This document shows, one piece after another, positions 45,334 through 54,099 of a stretch of DNA of 64,000 bases. How positions within the stretch are numbered: position 1 is the stretch's first letter; every line of letters begins with the position of its first letter. Position numbers and translations under genes: made by a program. The notes beneath the pieces are model-generated. The model did not search any database, was not told where the DNA came from, and was given only the letters and a program-made list of their open reading frames with translations. Source of the DNA: DYRG01 sp041161065 (lineage in GTDB: Bacteria; Pseudomonadota; Gammaproteobacteria; Beggiatoales; Beggiatoaceae); contig JBEAVE010000034.1 in NCBI GenBank assembly GCA_041161065.1, forward strand, positions 73,535-137,534, read 5' to 3'.

Positions 45334-46632
45334 ATGTCTGATCAAAACAACTTCAATTCAAATCGGCGGGATTTTGTACGTTTTTTAGGCACAAGCGTTG
45401 TGCTTGGTTTGTTACCGAATCCGGTGGGAGGACGGGCGTATGCAAATGCTGAACAAAATATTTCTGATGATTGGTTGAAATTAGCCAGAAAATACGGAGA
45501 ACCGAAAGGTACTTTTGGTAAAATTGGCGACCCCGTAACTTTAACCATTGGTTATCAACCTTATGGAACAATTCATTGGACAGCAAGCCTTAATAAACAA
45601 GCTCAATTATTAGAGAAATATTTACCGCGAGGAAGTAAAGTCGTGTGGTTTCGCGCTTTGTCGGGTCCAATGATTAGTAAAAACATGGATAAAGGGAGAA
45701 ACCAATTTGGTTATATGTCAGAAACACCAGCATTAAGTGTTAGTGATAAAGTTTCTTGTGATTTGGTGGCAGCAAGTGGTTATGATGTGGGGGAATTTGG
45801 TAGTATTTGTGTTCCTAAGAAATACATAGAGAACGGAGAAATCAAAACGCCTAAAGATTTAGACGGTAAAAAGATTGCAACTGCCTTTGGTTCTTTTTCG
45901 CATCGCCAGATTTTAACGTTCATCAAAGAACATAACATTAAACCCATTTTAGAAAATCAGAGCATCGATCAACAAATGACAGGTTTAACAACGGGTAACC
46001 TTTACGCAGCCGCGCTTTGGGAGCCTTATCCGTCTTGGTTAGAACAAAAAGGTATTGCACAACGTTGGGTGGTTGGAAATGAAATGCCCAATACGAGCAA
46101 GTTTTATTTCCCAGAGTTTAAAACAGAGCGGTTTCATGATGTGGGTGCAACATTAGCAATTCACGATTGGTTAAGAGAACGTCCTGATATTATTCGTGCC
46201 TATTTGAAAGCAGAGGAAGAATGTCGAGATATGTTTAATCATGATCCCGATTTGGCGGCGTATTTTATTTGGACAGATATTTCAGAAGTTCCACCTGCGG
46301 TAATTAGAGCAACATTAGATATGATTATTTGGGACGGACGTATCAATGGGGAAATGAAAAAGCATTTGAAAGCCTGTGCAAAAATGTGGAAAGAGGAAGG
46401 TTTTTTGAAAAGTCCCCGCAGCGAAAATCCAGAGCAATATGTTGAAGAATGGGCGGACGATAAAATGTTGCAACTTGCCATGAAAGAACTCGAAGCAGAA
46501 GGTTTGTGGACATCAAACAAATTGGCGGGTTTTCCTAATCCCACTAAACCTGAACAACTCCAACGTCATGATTGGAAGAAATATGAGGATATTAGTTTGG
46601 AAGCTAAATCTTGGAAACCCACCCGCATTTAG
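45334..46632 (+). CDS. Tat-exported periplasmic binding protein of the nitrate/sulfonate/taurine (SsuA/NMT1-like) type
   Basis: 432 aa. A Tat signal is visible as SNRRDFVRFLGTSVVLGLLP. The mature part has the type II periplasmic fold with LTIGYQPYGTIHWTASLNK, TPKDLDGKKIATAFGSFSHRQILTF and GLTTGNLYAAALWEPYPSWLE, patterns of SsuA/TauA/NrtA-like proteins. GGAGG is seven bases before the ATG at 45334; a GTG at 45319 would be too early. No permease or ATPase gene follows, so it is an orphan binding protein between a sensory kinase gene and cysM, whose sulfur assimilation role fits a sulfonate-like ligand. The ligand is unproven. Confidence 0.82.
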   Translation: MSDQNNFNSNRRDFVRFLGTSVVLGLLPNPVGGRAYANAEQNISDDWLKLARKYGEPKGTFGKIGDPVTLTIGYQPYGTIHWTASLNKQAQLLEKYLPRGSKVVWFRALSGPMISKNMDKGRNQFGYMSETPALSVSDKVSCDLVAASGYDVGEFGSICVPKKYIENGEIKTPKDLDGKKIATAFGSFSHRQILTFIKEHNIKPILENQSIDQQMTGLTTGNLYAAALWEPYPSWLEQKGIAQRWVVGNEMPNTSKFYFPEFKTERFHDVGATLAIHDWLRERPDIIRAYLKAEEECRDMFNHDPDLAAYFIWTDISEVPPAVIRATLDMIIWDGRINGEMKKHLKACAKMWKEEGFLKSPRSENPEQYVEEWADDKMLQLAMKELEAEGLWTSNKLAGFPNPTKPEQLQRHDWKKYEDISLEAKSWKPTRI

Positions 46633-46653
46633 TGTTAAACAAGGAGTTTGAAA

Positions 46654-47544
46654 ATGGATTTCAAAGTAATCGAAAATTGCGTAGGAAATACGCCGCTGGT
46701 GAAATTAAAATGCTTAGCAGGAGAAACCAGCAATACCATTTTAGCCAAATTGGAAGGCAATAATCCGGCGGGTTCGGTGAAAGATCGCCCCGCGCTCAAC
46801 ATGATCCAACAGGCTGAATTAAGAGGAGAATTGAAAGTCGGCGACACCCTCATCGAAGCAACCAGCGGCAACACAGGCATTGCGTTGGCAATGGCGGCGG
46901 CAATGCGCGGCTATCGAATGGTGTTGGTGATGCCCGAACACATGAGCGTTGAACGGCGCGGCGTGATGCGGGCGTTCGGCGCGGAAATCGTCCTCACCCC
47001 CAAAAGCGGCGGCATGGAAACCGCCATCGACACCGCTCGAGCAATGCAAGCGCGCGGCGACGGCAAAATCCTCGACCAATTCTCCAATCCAGACAATCCC
47101 TTAGCGCATTATTTGGGCACTGCTCCCGAAATTTGGCGCGACACCAACGGCAAAATCACCCATTTTGTCAGCGCGATGGGCACGACAGGCACAATTATGG
47201 GTAACTCTCGGTTTTTGAAAGAAAAAAATCCCAACATTCAAATCATCGGCGTGCACCCGCAAGCGGGTTCGAGCATTCCGGGCATTCGAAAATGGGAAGA
47301 AGCCTACTTGCCCAAAATTTACGATCCCAAACGGGTCGATCATATTATGGAAGTTTCTCAAATTGAAGCCGAAGAAACTGCCCGTTTGTTGGGTGCAAAG
47401 GAAGGGCTATTTGTTGGGATTTCTTCGGGGGGAGCAATGGCAGCCGCTTTGCGCCTTTCTCAAACCGTAGAAAATGCCGTAATTGTCGTGATTACTTGTG
47501 ATCGCGGTGATCGATATTTATCAACGGGGGTTTTTCCTGCTTAA
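46654..47544 (+). CDS. cysM: Cysteine synthase B (O-acetylserine/thiosulfate sulfhydrylase)
   Basis: PLP enzyme that makes cysteine or S-sulfocysteine from O-acetylserine. 296 aa from the ATG at 46654, which is preceded by GGAG. The Schiff-base Lys is in GNNPAGSVKDRPALNMI; TSGNTGIALAMAAAMRGY and the phosphate-binding GTTGTIMGNSRFLKE are the family fingerprints. CysM rather than CysK is favoured by MRAFGAEIVLTPKSGGMETAID and overall length. It sits 21 bases behind the binding protein gene and 3 bases ahead of the cyclo-ligase. Confidence 0.93.
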   Translation: MDFKVIENCVGNTPLVKLKCLAGETSNTILAKLEGNNPAGSVKDRPALNMIQQAELRGELKVGDTLIEATSGNTGIALAMAAAMRGYRMVLVMPEHMSVERRGVMRAFGAEIVLTPKSGGMETAIDTARAMQARGDGKILDQFSNPDNPLAHYLGTAPEIWRDTNGKITHFVSAMGTTGTIMGNSRFLKEKNPNIQIIGVHPQAGSSIPGIRKWEEAYLPKIYDPKRVDHIMEVSQIEAEETARLLGAKEGLFVGISSGGAMAAALRLSQTVENAVIVVITCDRGDRYLSTGVFPA

Positions 47545-47547
47545 TTT

Positions 47548-48135
47548 ATGGAAGAAAAAGTCTTTTTACGGCGCATGATGCGACAACGTCGACGTGCGCT
47601 TTCTCAAACCGAACAACAACTCGCCAGCTTTTCTCTCACCAAACAAATCAAACAGAGCGGTTTATTACGCCGTTTCAAACGTGTCGCACTTTATTGGACA
47701 ACGGATAATGAAATCAGTTTGCTTCCCTTGTTAAAATACCTTTCAAAACATCATCGGAAAATCTATTTGCCGATTCTTCTCGGTAAAAAGATGTATTTTA
47801 TGCGTTATAAAATCGGGCAACCTCTTAAAAAAAATCGCTTTAATATTCCTGAACCCAATGGACGATTTCAACCTATTTATCCTACTGTTTTAGATAGTGT
47901 TTTAATGCCATTGGTTGCATTTGATCAACAAGGAAATCGTTTGGGAATGGGGGGAGGATTTTACGATCGGTATTTTGAATATTTGCATTATCGTAGAAAT
48001 AAAAAACCTATTTTATGGGGCGTTGCTTACGAATGGCAGCGGGTTGAACATTTGAATACCCAATGGTGGGATATTCCATTACAAGGCGTTATAACAGACA
48101 AAGGAATTTATCGTTTTTATGAGTACCGAAATTGA
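47548..48135 (+). CDS. 5-formyltetrahydrofolate cyclo-ligase
   Basis: Converts 5-formyl-THF to methenyl-THF with ATP, restoring the folate pool. 195 aa. The N-terminal RRMMRQRRRALSQTEQQ is the usual basic start, RVALYWTTDNEISLLPLL is the second block, and DQQGNRLGMGGGFYDRYFEY is the diagnostic nucleotide/substrate loop near the C-terminus. Its last 17 bases overlap the CYTH gene, so the two are co-translated. In gammaproteobacteria it is often beside 6S RNA and zapA, which are not here. Confidence 0.92.
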   Translation: MEEKVFLRRMMRQRRRALSQTEQQLASFSLTKQIKQSGLLRRFKRVALYWTTDNEISLLPLLKYLSKHHRKIYLPILLGKKMYFMRYKIGQPLKKNRFNIPEPNGRFQPIYPTVLDSVLMPLVAFDQQGNRLGMGGGFYDRYFEYLHYRRNKKPILWGVAYEWQRVEHLNTQWWDIPLQGVITDKGIYRFYEYRN

Positions 48136-48721
48136 ATTAAAATTGCGCATTGCACCGCATGATACAGATCATTTCAAAAAACACCCTTTATTAAAGAAAG
48201 TTTCTCCTCAGATCATGTATTTGAAAGGAACATATTTTGATACGCCAGAGTTGTATTTGAAACAAGCCAAAATAGCAATTCGAATTCGTGAAGAAAATGG
48301 GATTTTAATTCAAGCGGTTAAAACGGCTGGACAAAGCAGCGGGGGATTACATCAGCGGCATGAATGGGAGTGCAAAGTTAAAGAAAATTATCCTGATTTA
48401 CAACACATTCCGCATGAAATACGATCGGTTTTTTCTTCCTCTCATTTGAAAGCGGTTTTTACCACTGAATTTGAGCGAACAAGTTGGTTAATTCACGATG
48501 AAGAAGAGAGTGTCGTGGAAGTTTGTTTAGACGAAGGCGATATTTATTGCGGAGAATTATCGCAGCCGATTTGTGAAGTGGAATTAGAACTCAAACGTGG
48601 AGAAATCACGGCGTTATATCAAATTGCAAGTGCATTACAAACAACCGTTCATTTGATGCCAGAAAACCAAAGCAAAGCCGCGCGCGGGTATCAACTTTTC
48701 TCTGCACTTCAAATCAATTAA
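48119..48721 (+). CDS. CYTH domain protein, probable inorganic triphosphatase
   Basis: 200 aa tunnel-fold protein. The ExExK motif is EIELKLRIA at residues 4-12, with the following basic and acidic ladder KIAIRIREENG, LIQAVKTAGQSS and HQRHEWECKV, and CEVELELKRGEITALYQIA. The architecture corresponds to the CYTH half of YgiF; the C-terminal CHAD domain is absent. It probably hydrolyses triphosphates such as PPPi; adenylate cyclase class IV activity is less likely but not excluded. Translationally coupled to the preceding cyclo-ligase gene. Confidence 0.85.
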   Translation: MSTEIELKLRIAPHDTDHFKKHPLLKKVSPQIMYLKGTYFDTPELYLKQAKIAIRIREENGILIQAVKTAGQSSGGLHQRHEWECKVKENYPDLQHIPHEIRSVFSSSHLKAVFTTEFERTSWLIHDEEESVVEVCLDEGDIYCGELSQPICEVELELKRGEITALYQIASALQTTVHLMPENQSKAARGYQLFSALQIN

Positions 48722-48729
48722 TAAAAGAA

Positions 48730-48760
48730 AACACCGACGATATTGTTATCAATCGGTGTT
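48730..48760. terminator. Terminator between the CYTH gene and the OmpA lipoprotein gene
   Basis: AACACCGA (48730-48737) pairs with TCGGTGTT (48753-48760), loop of 15 bases. Followed by TCTGTT, so only moderate on the plus strand; A-rich sequence on the left makes it usable for the minus strand too. Confidence 0.6.
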
Positions 48761-48813
48761 TCTGTTCAAATGAAGAAAAATTATTTTGTACCTAATCTCG
48801 ATCCAACGATAAC

Positions 48814-49467
48814 TTATTTAGGTTGTTGAGGAACGCGGTTTGGATCGACGGAGATTTTGATTTCTACGCGGCGATTTTGTTCACGACCAGAAGAGGTTGA
48901 ATTGCTTGCAACGGGACGTGAAGAACCATAACCTTCTGAACTTAAACTAGCGATGCCCAAGTTCTTCGCTCTCAAATAGCTTTCAACGGAAGCTGCACGA
49001 CGTTGAGAAAGTTGTAAATTGTGGGTTTCTGAACCTGTTGAATCGGTGTGTCCTTCGATCATTACAATGTTTTCTGGATATTTCATGAAAACGGTGGCTA
49101 AATTATCTAATTTAACGGTTTCTGAAGGTTTCAAATTCCATTTGTCGATATCAAACAACACCTTTAATTCGGCGTTAATGGTTTGTTGTTGTTGATCGTA
49201 TTTAACGTTTTCAACGCCTTGAACTTTTTGTAATTCTTTGGCTTGGGTGTCCATGCGTTGCCCGATGAGCGCGCCCGCGACGCTTCCCACCACGCCGCCA
49301 ATCACTGCGCCTTGCGTTTTGCTGCCGCCCGTTGCATTGCTAATCACCGCGCCCAACGCCGCGCCGACACCCGCCCCTGCTAAGCCGCCGGTTTCTTGAT
49401 TGGTCGCGCAAGCGTTTAATAACAACGTTGTCGCCCCAACTAACGCGATCAGTTTCATATTTTTCAT
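48814..49467 (-). CDS. OmpA-family lipoprotein with glycine zipper
   Basis: 217 aa. Lipobox LNACA gives a lipidated N-terminus. A glycine-zipper segment (about 28-70; GAGVGAALGAVISNATGG, AVIGGVVGSVAGALIGQ) is followed by a linker and a peptidoglycan-binding OmpA domain, with VMIEGHTDSTGSETHNLQLS, SQRRAASVESYL and SSGREQNRRVEI. The arrangement is like YiaD. It should tether the outer membrane to the wall. A GAGG is present about 4 bases before the ATG. Confidence 0.9.
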   Translation of the reverse strand: MKNMKLIALVGATTLLLNACATNQETGGLAGAGVGAALGAVISNATGGSKTQGAVIGGVVGSVAGALIGQRMDTQAKELQKVQGVENVKYDQQQQTINAELKVLFDIDKWNLKPSETVKLDNLATVFMKYPENIVMIEGHTDSTGSETHNLQLSQRRAASVESYLRAKNLGIASLSSEGYGSSRPVASNSTSSGREQNRRVEIKISVDPNRVPQQPK

Positions 49468-49603
49468 CGTAAAAGTTCCTCATGCCATAAAAAGAAAGTT
49501 TCATTTTAGCACTTTCAATGCGCGCTAACACAGATCAAGGCTCGAAGTCGAAAAATTTTTTATTGTTAAATGAAGGAACTATCGCAACAACAACGGATTA
49601 TTA

Positions 49604-50179
49604 ATGACCACAGCCCCTTCCAATCCAACACATTTACCCGGTGATTTAGCCATTTGGATTTTTATCTTTGCAGAATTATTAGTTTTTGGGATTTTATTTT
49701 TAGCATTTGCATTTGCCAGAAAATACCACCTAGAAATGTTTAATAACGGACAACTTGCTTTAGTTAAAAGTTACGGTGCATTAAACACCCTTGTTTTAAT
49801 TACCAGCAGTTATTTTGTAGTCAAAGCGGTGTCTGCAATAAGAGAAAATTTGAGGAAATCTTGCGTAAAATGGTTATCTTTATCTTTAATGATGGGAAGT
49901 GTTTTCATCATTGTTAAAATAATTGAATATTATGAGAAAGTTAGCGCAGGTTATGATTTAGAAACCAATCTGTTTTTTATGTTTTATTTTGTGTTAACGT
50001 TCTTTCATTTTATGCACGTTATGTTGGGCATGATTATTTTGGGGGTTGTTTTAATCAAAACTCAGCGCGGTGATTACTCCGCAGAAAACCACACTGGCAT
50101 AGAAACCGGCGCATCATATTGGCACATGGTTGATTTAGTGTGGGTGATTTTGTTTCCTTTAGTTTATGTCATGCGTTGA
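49604..50179 (+). CDS. Haem-copper oxidase subunit III-like protein, NorE type
   Basis: 191 aa with about five membrane spans, the short form seen in NorE. PGDLAIWIFIFAELLVFGILF is the characteristic N-terminus, and FHFMHVMLGMIILGVVL with SYWHMVDLVWVILFPLVYVM is the conserved C-terminus of the subunit III fold. NorE proteins accompany nitric oxide reductase genes in denitrifiers. Here norCB is not adjacent; norF-like gene follows after 9 bases. Assignment as NorE rather than a cytochrome oxidase subunit III rests on size and the partner gene. Confidence 0.82.
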   Translation: MTTAPSNPTHLPGDLAIWIFIFAELLVFGILFLAFAFARKYHLEMFNNGQLALVKSYGALNTLVLITSSYFVVKAVSAIRENLRKSCVKWLSLSLMMGSVFIIVKIIEYYEKVSAGYDLETNLFFMFYFVLTFFHFMHVMLGMIILGVVLIKTQRGDYSAENHTGIETGASYWHMVDLVWVILFPLVYVMR

Positions 50180-50188
50180 GAAATAAAA

Positions 50189-50434
50189 ATGAAACCTTGC
50201 ACACAAATTTGGTTTGTTTTGATGTTTCTCACGATTTTAACGTTATTGATTGGAGAAACGGGATTACAAGGGAAATCGGTTATTTTTGTTTTATTGAGTG
50301 TCACGTTTCTCAAAGGACAACTGATTACAGATCATTTTATGAGGTTGCGCCATGTAGATTTATTTTGGCGAATGGTCATGTTTGGGTGGTTATTTTTTGT
50401 ATTAAGTTTAATAGGCATCGCTTTCTTAATGTAG
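50189..50434 (+). CDS. Small membrane protein, NorF / cytochrome oxidase subunit IV-like
   Basis: 81 aa with three hydrophobic helices. The spacing and features (LTLLIGETG near the first span, KGQLITDHFMRLRHVDLFWR between second and third) fit the prokaryotic cytochrome c oxidase subunit IV / NorF family. It lies 9 bases behind the NorE-like gene on the same strand, and both are probably translated from one mRNA. NorE and NorF affect nitric oxide reductase activity in denitrifiers, so the pair may support the NorD-dependent enzyme, if it exists elsewhere in the genome. Confidence 0.75.
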   Translation: MKPCTQIWFVLMFLTILTLLIGETGLQGKSVIFVLLSVTFLKGQLITDHFMRLRHVDLFWRMVMFGWLFFVLSLIGIAFLM

Positions 50435-50518
50435 AAGATTTTGTCGTGATAACCTAACTTGATGGGCGTAAAGTTTTGGCTTTTCGGTATAATGCGGGAG
50501 GTGACGGGCGGGTCAAAA

Positions 50519-50538
50519 TACTGTACACTTATACACTA
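50519..50538 (+). promoter_or_regulatory. LexA (SOS) box upstream of recA
   Basis: TACTGTACACTTATACACTA is a 20-base palindrome of the CTGT-N8-ACAG type with one mismatch in the right arm (ACAC for ACAG). It lies 27 bases before the recA start. TATAAT at 50488-50493 may be a -10 element with a weak -35, and TATACA inside the box could be a second -10 that LexA would cover. Confidence 0.85.
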
Positions 50539-50564
50539 CTTTCATGACAATCGAGGGCGACGCA

Positions 50565-51626
50565 ATGGCAATGGACGATAACCGCAAAAAAGCACTGGGA
50601 ACGACTTTAACACAAATCGAAAAGCAATTCGGCAAAGGCTCAATTATGCGGTTGGGCGATAATGCCGTCACGGAAGTTGAGGTGGTGTCGACGGGCTCGT
50701 TGGGCTTGGATTTGGCGTTGGGCGTGGGGGGATTGCCGCGCGGACGAGTCGTCGAAATTTATGGTCCCGAAGCGTCGGGCAAAACCACTTTAACCTTACA
50801 CGTCGTCGCTGAAATCCAAAAACAAGGCGGCACAGCGGCTTTTATCGATGCGGAACACGCGTTAGATCGGAGCTATGCAGAAAAATTAGGCGTGAATACC
50901 AGCGAATTGCTCATTTCACAACCCGACACTGGCGAGCAAGCCCTTGAAATTACAGATATGTTGGTCAGATCGGGCGCGGTCGATGTCGTGATCGTCGATT
51001 CGGTTGCAGCATTAACCCCGAAAGCGGAAATCGAAGGCGAAATGGGCGATTCGCATATGGGATTGCAAGCGCGTTTAATGTCGCAAGCATTACGAAAATT
51101 AACTGCGAATATCAAACGTTCTAACACCTTGATTATCTTCATTAATCAGATTCGCATGAAAATCGGCGTGATGTTTGGAAGCCCTGAAACAACGACGGGA
51201 GGAAATGCACTCAAATTCTATGCGTCGGTGCGATTGGATATTCGAAGAATTGGTGCAATTAAACGCGGTGAAGAAGTCATTGGAAGTGAAACCCGCGTTA
51301 AAGTGCTAAAAAACAAACTCGCGCCGCCTTTCAAAGAAGTGGTTTTTGATATTATTTATGGCGAAGGAATTTCTCGAGAAAGTGAAATCATCGATTTAGG
51401 AACAAAATGTGATTTAATTGGAAAATCAGGGGCTTGGTATAGTTATAAAGGTGAAAAGATTGGTCAAGGAAAAGACAATGCACGTTCTTACATGCGTGAA
51501 CACGCCGATACTGCCAAAGAAATTGAGAAACAAATCCGTGAGAAACTGCTGCCTAAAATTGGTGAATTAGCCCCGATTTTCAAAACAGATGATTCATTGG
51601 AAGAAAGTGAAGCATCTGAAGATTAA
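50565..51626 (+). CDS. recA: RecA recombinase
   Basis: 353 aa from the ATG at 50565, which has GAGGG 7 bases upstream. Walker A is GPEASGKTTLTLHV (about residue 66), Walker B VDVVIVDSVAALTPKAEIEG, the MAW-type region SLGLDLALGVGGLPRGRVVEIYG, and loop L2 FINQIRMKIGVMFGSPETTTGG. It forms ATP-dependent filaments on single-stranded DNA for recombination and triggers LexA self-cleavage. The LexA box in front implies SOS control. No recX follows; the next gene is rne after 533 bases. Confidence 0.98.
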   Translation: MAMDDNRKKALGTTLTQIEKQFGKGSIMRLGDNAVTEVEVVSTGSLGLDLALGVGGLPRGRVVEIYGPEASGKTTLTLHVVAEIQKQGGTAAFIDAEHALDRSYAEKLGVNTSELLISQPDTGEQALEITDMLVRSGAVDVVIVDSVAALTPKAEIEGEMGDSHMGLQARLMSQALRKLTANIKRSNTLIIFINQIRMKIGVMFGSPETTTGGNALKFYASVRLDIRRIGAIKRGEEVIGSETRVKVLKNKLAPPFKEVVFDIIYGEGISRESEIIDLGTKCDLIGKSGAWYSYKGEKIGQGKDNARSYMREHADTAKEIEKQIREKLLPKIGELAPIFKTDDSLEESEASED

Positions 51627-51722
51627 TTTTGTCGAGGGTGGGCGCGGCATTGAGAGGGGAGTCATTGAAGTGGGTTGCTGGGTTGTATTGGTGGCGATAA
51701 GTCTCGTGTAATCTAAAAAAAG

Positions 51723-51755
51723 CTGTAAGATATTAAAAGTCTTGCAGTTTTTTTT
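51723..51755 (+). terminator. Intrinsic terminator of recA
   Basis: CTGTAAGA (51723-51730) pairs with TCTTGCAG (51740-51747) with one wobble and is followed by TTTTTTTTG. It lies about 100 bases behind the recA stop; the 96 bases between stop and hairpin show nothing else. Confidence 0.8.
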
Positions 51756-51759
51756 GTTT

Positions 51760-52160
51760 TTACGGGTTCTGTGTGACGTGTTATATTTAGCGATCAGTTT
51801 AATCTTTAAATCCAGCACACCACATTGGGATAATAAAAGGCGATCTTGAGGTGTTTATAAACACTGAATGTGAAATAAGTTGCTGATTATCCGACCATTT
51901 GCGGTTTATAGAGAAAACTGCTGCGAAGGCTGCGAAGTGGCTCGTTCGGTGCTCGACCCAAAAGGCGCGGCGCGGCGAGTTTGGCGATTCACAGAAAAAA
52001 CCTTGAAAACAAATATTTTCCTGTCGCAACAAGAGCTTATAAGACAGTCTTTCGCAAATTTTGGCGCGCTAATATTTTTTACGCCGCCGTTTAATATCAC
52101 AAAACTCTGTTTTTTCAAAAAGATAGCGAACAAGAGTTTAATCCGTAGGATTACTAGAGT
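51760..52160 (+). promoter_or_regulatory. Long untranslated leader of rne
   Basis: About 400 bases without a plausible gene between the recA terminator and the rne ATG. GC-rich segments (GCGAAGGCTGCGAAG, GGCGCGGCGCGGCGAG near 51960) alternate with AT-rich ones, suggesting local structure, and CTTATAAG occurs at 52037. In other gammaproteobacteria the rne leader binds RNase E and lets it cut its own mRNA. Whether this leader does so here is inference. A specific promoter was not identified. Confidence 0.45.
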
Positions 52161-54089
52161 ATGAAGAGAATCTTAATCAACGCAACCCAGCCCGAAGAGC
52201 TGCGCGTGGCGGTGGTCGATGGATCGCGCTTGTATAATTTTGACGTTGAAACACGCACTCGTCGTCAAGTGAAGTCTAATATTTACAAAGGCACGATCAC
52301 CCGCATTGAGCCCAGTTTGGAAGCCGCATTCATCGATTACGGCGCAGATCGACACGGCTTTTTACCGCTCAAAGATGTCGCGCGCAGCACTTATTTTGTC
52401 GAAGGCGACGGCGAATGGGTCGAAGGCGATGATCCCCCCGCGCCCGTCGAAGAGCACGTCGGTCGTCCCCAAATCAAAAACGTCCTCAAAGAAGGGCAGG
52501 AAATTATCGTCCAAGTCGACAAAGAAGAACGCGGCAATAAAGGCGCAGCTTTAACCACTTACATTAGTTTGGCGGGACGTTATTTGGTGTTAATGCCAAA
52601 CAATCCGCGCGCGGGGGGGGTTTCTCGACGCATCGAAGGCGAAGATCGAACCGAAGCCCGCCAAGCCCTCAACGGTCTGCAAATGCCCGACGGCATGGGG
52701 GTCATTTTGCGCACGGCGGGAGTCGGCAAAAACACCGAAGAACTCGCGTGGGATTTGGAATATTTGCTGCGTTTGTGGCAAGCAATCAACGAATCCGCCT
52801 CAAAACGTTCCGCGCCCCTTTTGATCCATCAAGAAAGTAACGTCATTATTCGAGCAATTCGTGATTATTTGCGCGAAGATATTAACGAAATCTTGATCGA
52901 TGATGAGGCGGTGTTTCAAGAAGCTAGCGATTTCATGCGCCACGTCATGCCGCACTGTTTGAGTCGGGTGAAATTGTACCGCGACAAAGTGCCGTTATTC
53001 ACGCGCTATCAAATCGAAAGCCAAATCGAAACCGCTTTTCAACGGGAAGTTCGATTGCCGTCGGGCGGATCGATTGTGATTGATCACACCGAAGCTTTGT
53101 TGGCGGTCGACATCAATTCCTCGCGCGCGACCAAAGGTGTCGACATCGAAGAAACCGCTTTAAACACCAACTTAGAAGCGGTCGATGAAGTGGCGCGCCA
53201 ATTACGGTTGCGGGATTTGGGCGGATTAGTGGTGATTGATTTCATCGACATGGTCAATCATCGCAATCAACGCGAGGTCGAAAGTCGCCTCAAAGAAGCC
53301 CTCAAACAAGACCGCGCGCGGGTGCAAGTTGGGCGGATTTCGCGGTTTGGATTGTTGGAAATGTCGCGCCAAAGACTGCGTCCGTCGTTGGGTGAATCGA
53401 GCCAAGTGGTGTGTCCGCGATGCAATGGGCAGGGCACGGTCAGAAGCGCGGAATCTCTCGCGTTGGCGATTGTGCGGTTGATCGAGGAAGAAGCGATGAA
53501 AGGCGGCACGGGTCGAGTGATTGCGCAAGTGCCTGTCAATGTGGGCACGTATTTGCTCAACGAAAAACGCCAAACCTTGCAAGATATTGAACATCGTCAA
53601 GAAATTAGCGTGGTGATCATTCCCAATCCGTACATGGAAAGCCCGCATTATGAGGTGTCGCGGGTAAGAGATGATGAAAAAACGGCAGAAAAATCCAGTT
53701 ATCATCAAATCGTTAAGCCTTTGAATAATCAAGAAACAGATTACGCGACGGTCAAAATAACGGATTACGAAGAACCGGCGGTGAAAGGGATTGTCCCGAC
53801 GCGCGCGCCGATTTTGCCGGAAAAGCCGAGTTTTTGGACGTTAATTAAGGAAAAATGGCAGAATTGGACGGCATCGTCCGCCGATGTTGCTCCCAAAAAC
53901 AGTGCCGTGCAATCGTTGGTGAAACCCAAAGCTGCCCTCAACAAACCCGAAGGTGCGCCGATTGACGCGAAAGCGCGCCAAGTTGTGCCGCCTCGTCGTC
54001 CGCGCCGCAACAAACGCCCGAATCCGAATAAACCTCAACCTCAACAACCTCGTCGCGAAAACGATACTTCTGCGACAGAACAACCTTAA
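52161..54089 (+). CDS. rne: Ribonuclease E with a short C-terminal region
   Basis: 642 aa. N-terminal S1/RNase H-like core MKRILINATQPEELRVAVVDG, S1 region (IEPSLEAAFIDYGADRHGFLPL), 5' sensor and the catalytic aspartates in ALLAVDINSSRATKG and GLVVIDFIDM. The Zn-link CPRCNGQGTV is present. The 130-residue tail is basic and proline-rich (PRRPRRNKRPNPNKP, QPQQPRRE), much shorter than the 500-residue scaffold of E. coli RNase E, so a full degradosome with all binding sites is doubtful. It processes rRNA, tRNA and mRNA. The TGS-less layout and the Zn-link favour Rne over Rng. Confidence 0.9.
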   Translation: MKRILINATQPEELRVAVVDGSRLYNFDVETRTRRQVKSNIYKGTITRIEPSLEAAFIDYGADRHGFLPLKDVARSTYFVEGDGEWVEGDDPPAPVEEHVGRPQIKNVLKEGQEIIVQVDKEERGNKGAALTTYISLAGRYLVLMPNNPRAGGVSRRIEGEDRTEARQALNGLQMPDGMGVILRTAGVGKNTEELAWDLEYLLRLWQAINESASKRSAPLLIHQESNVIIRAIRDYLREDINEILIDDEAVFQEASDFMRHVMPHCLSRVKLYRDKVPLFTRYQIESQIETAFQREVRLPSGGSIVIDHTEALLAVDINSSRATKGVDIEETALNTNLEAVDEVARQLRLRDLGGLVVIDFIDMVNHRNQREVESRLKEALKQDRARVQVGRISRFGLLEMSRQRLRPSLGESSQVVCPRCNGQGTVRSAESLALAIVRLIEEEAMKGGTGRVIAQVPVNVGTYLLNEKRQTLQDIEHRQEISVVIIPNPYMESPHYEVSRVRDDEKTAEKSSYHQIVKPLNNQETDYATVKITDYEEPAVKGIVPTRAPILPEKPSFWTLIKEKWQNWTASSADVAPKNSAVQSLVKPKAALNKPEGAPIDAKARQVVPPRRPRRNKRPNPNKPQPQQPRRENDTSATEQP

Positions 54090-54099
54090 GGAAATTAAA

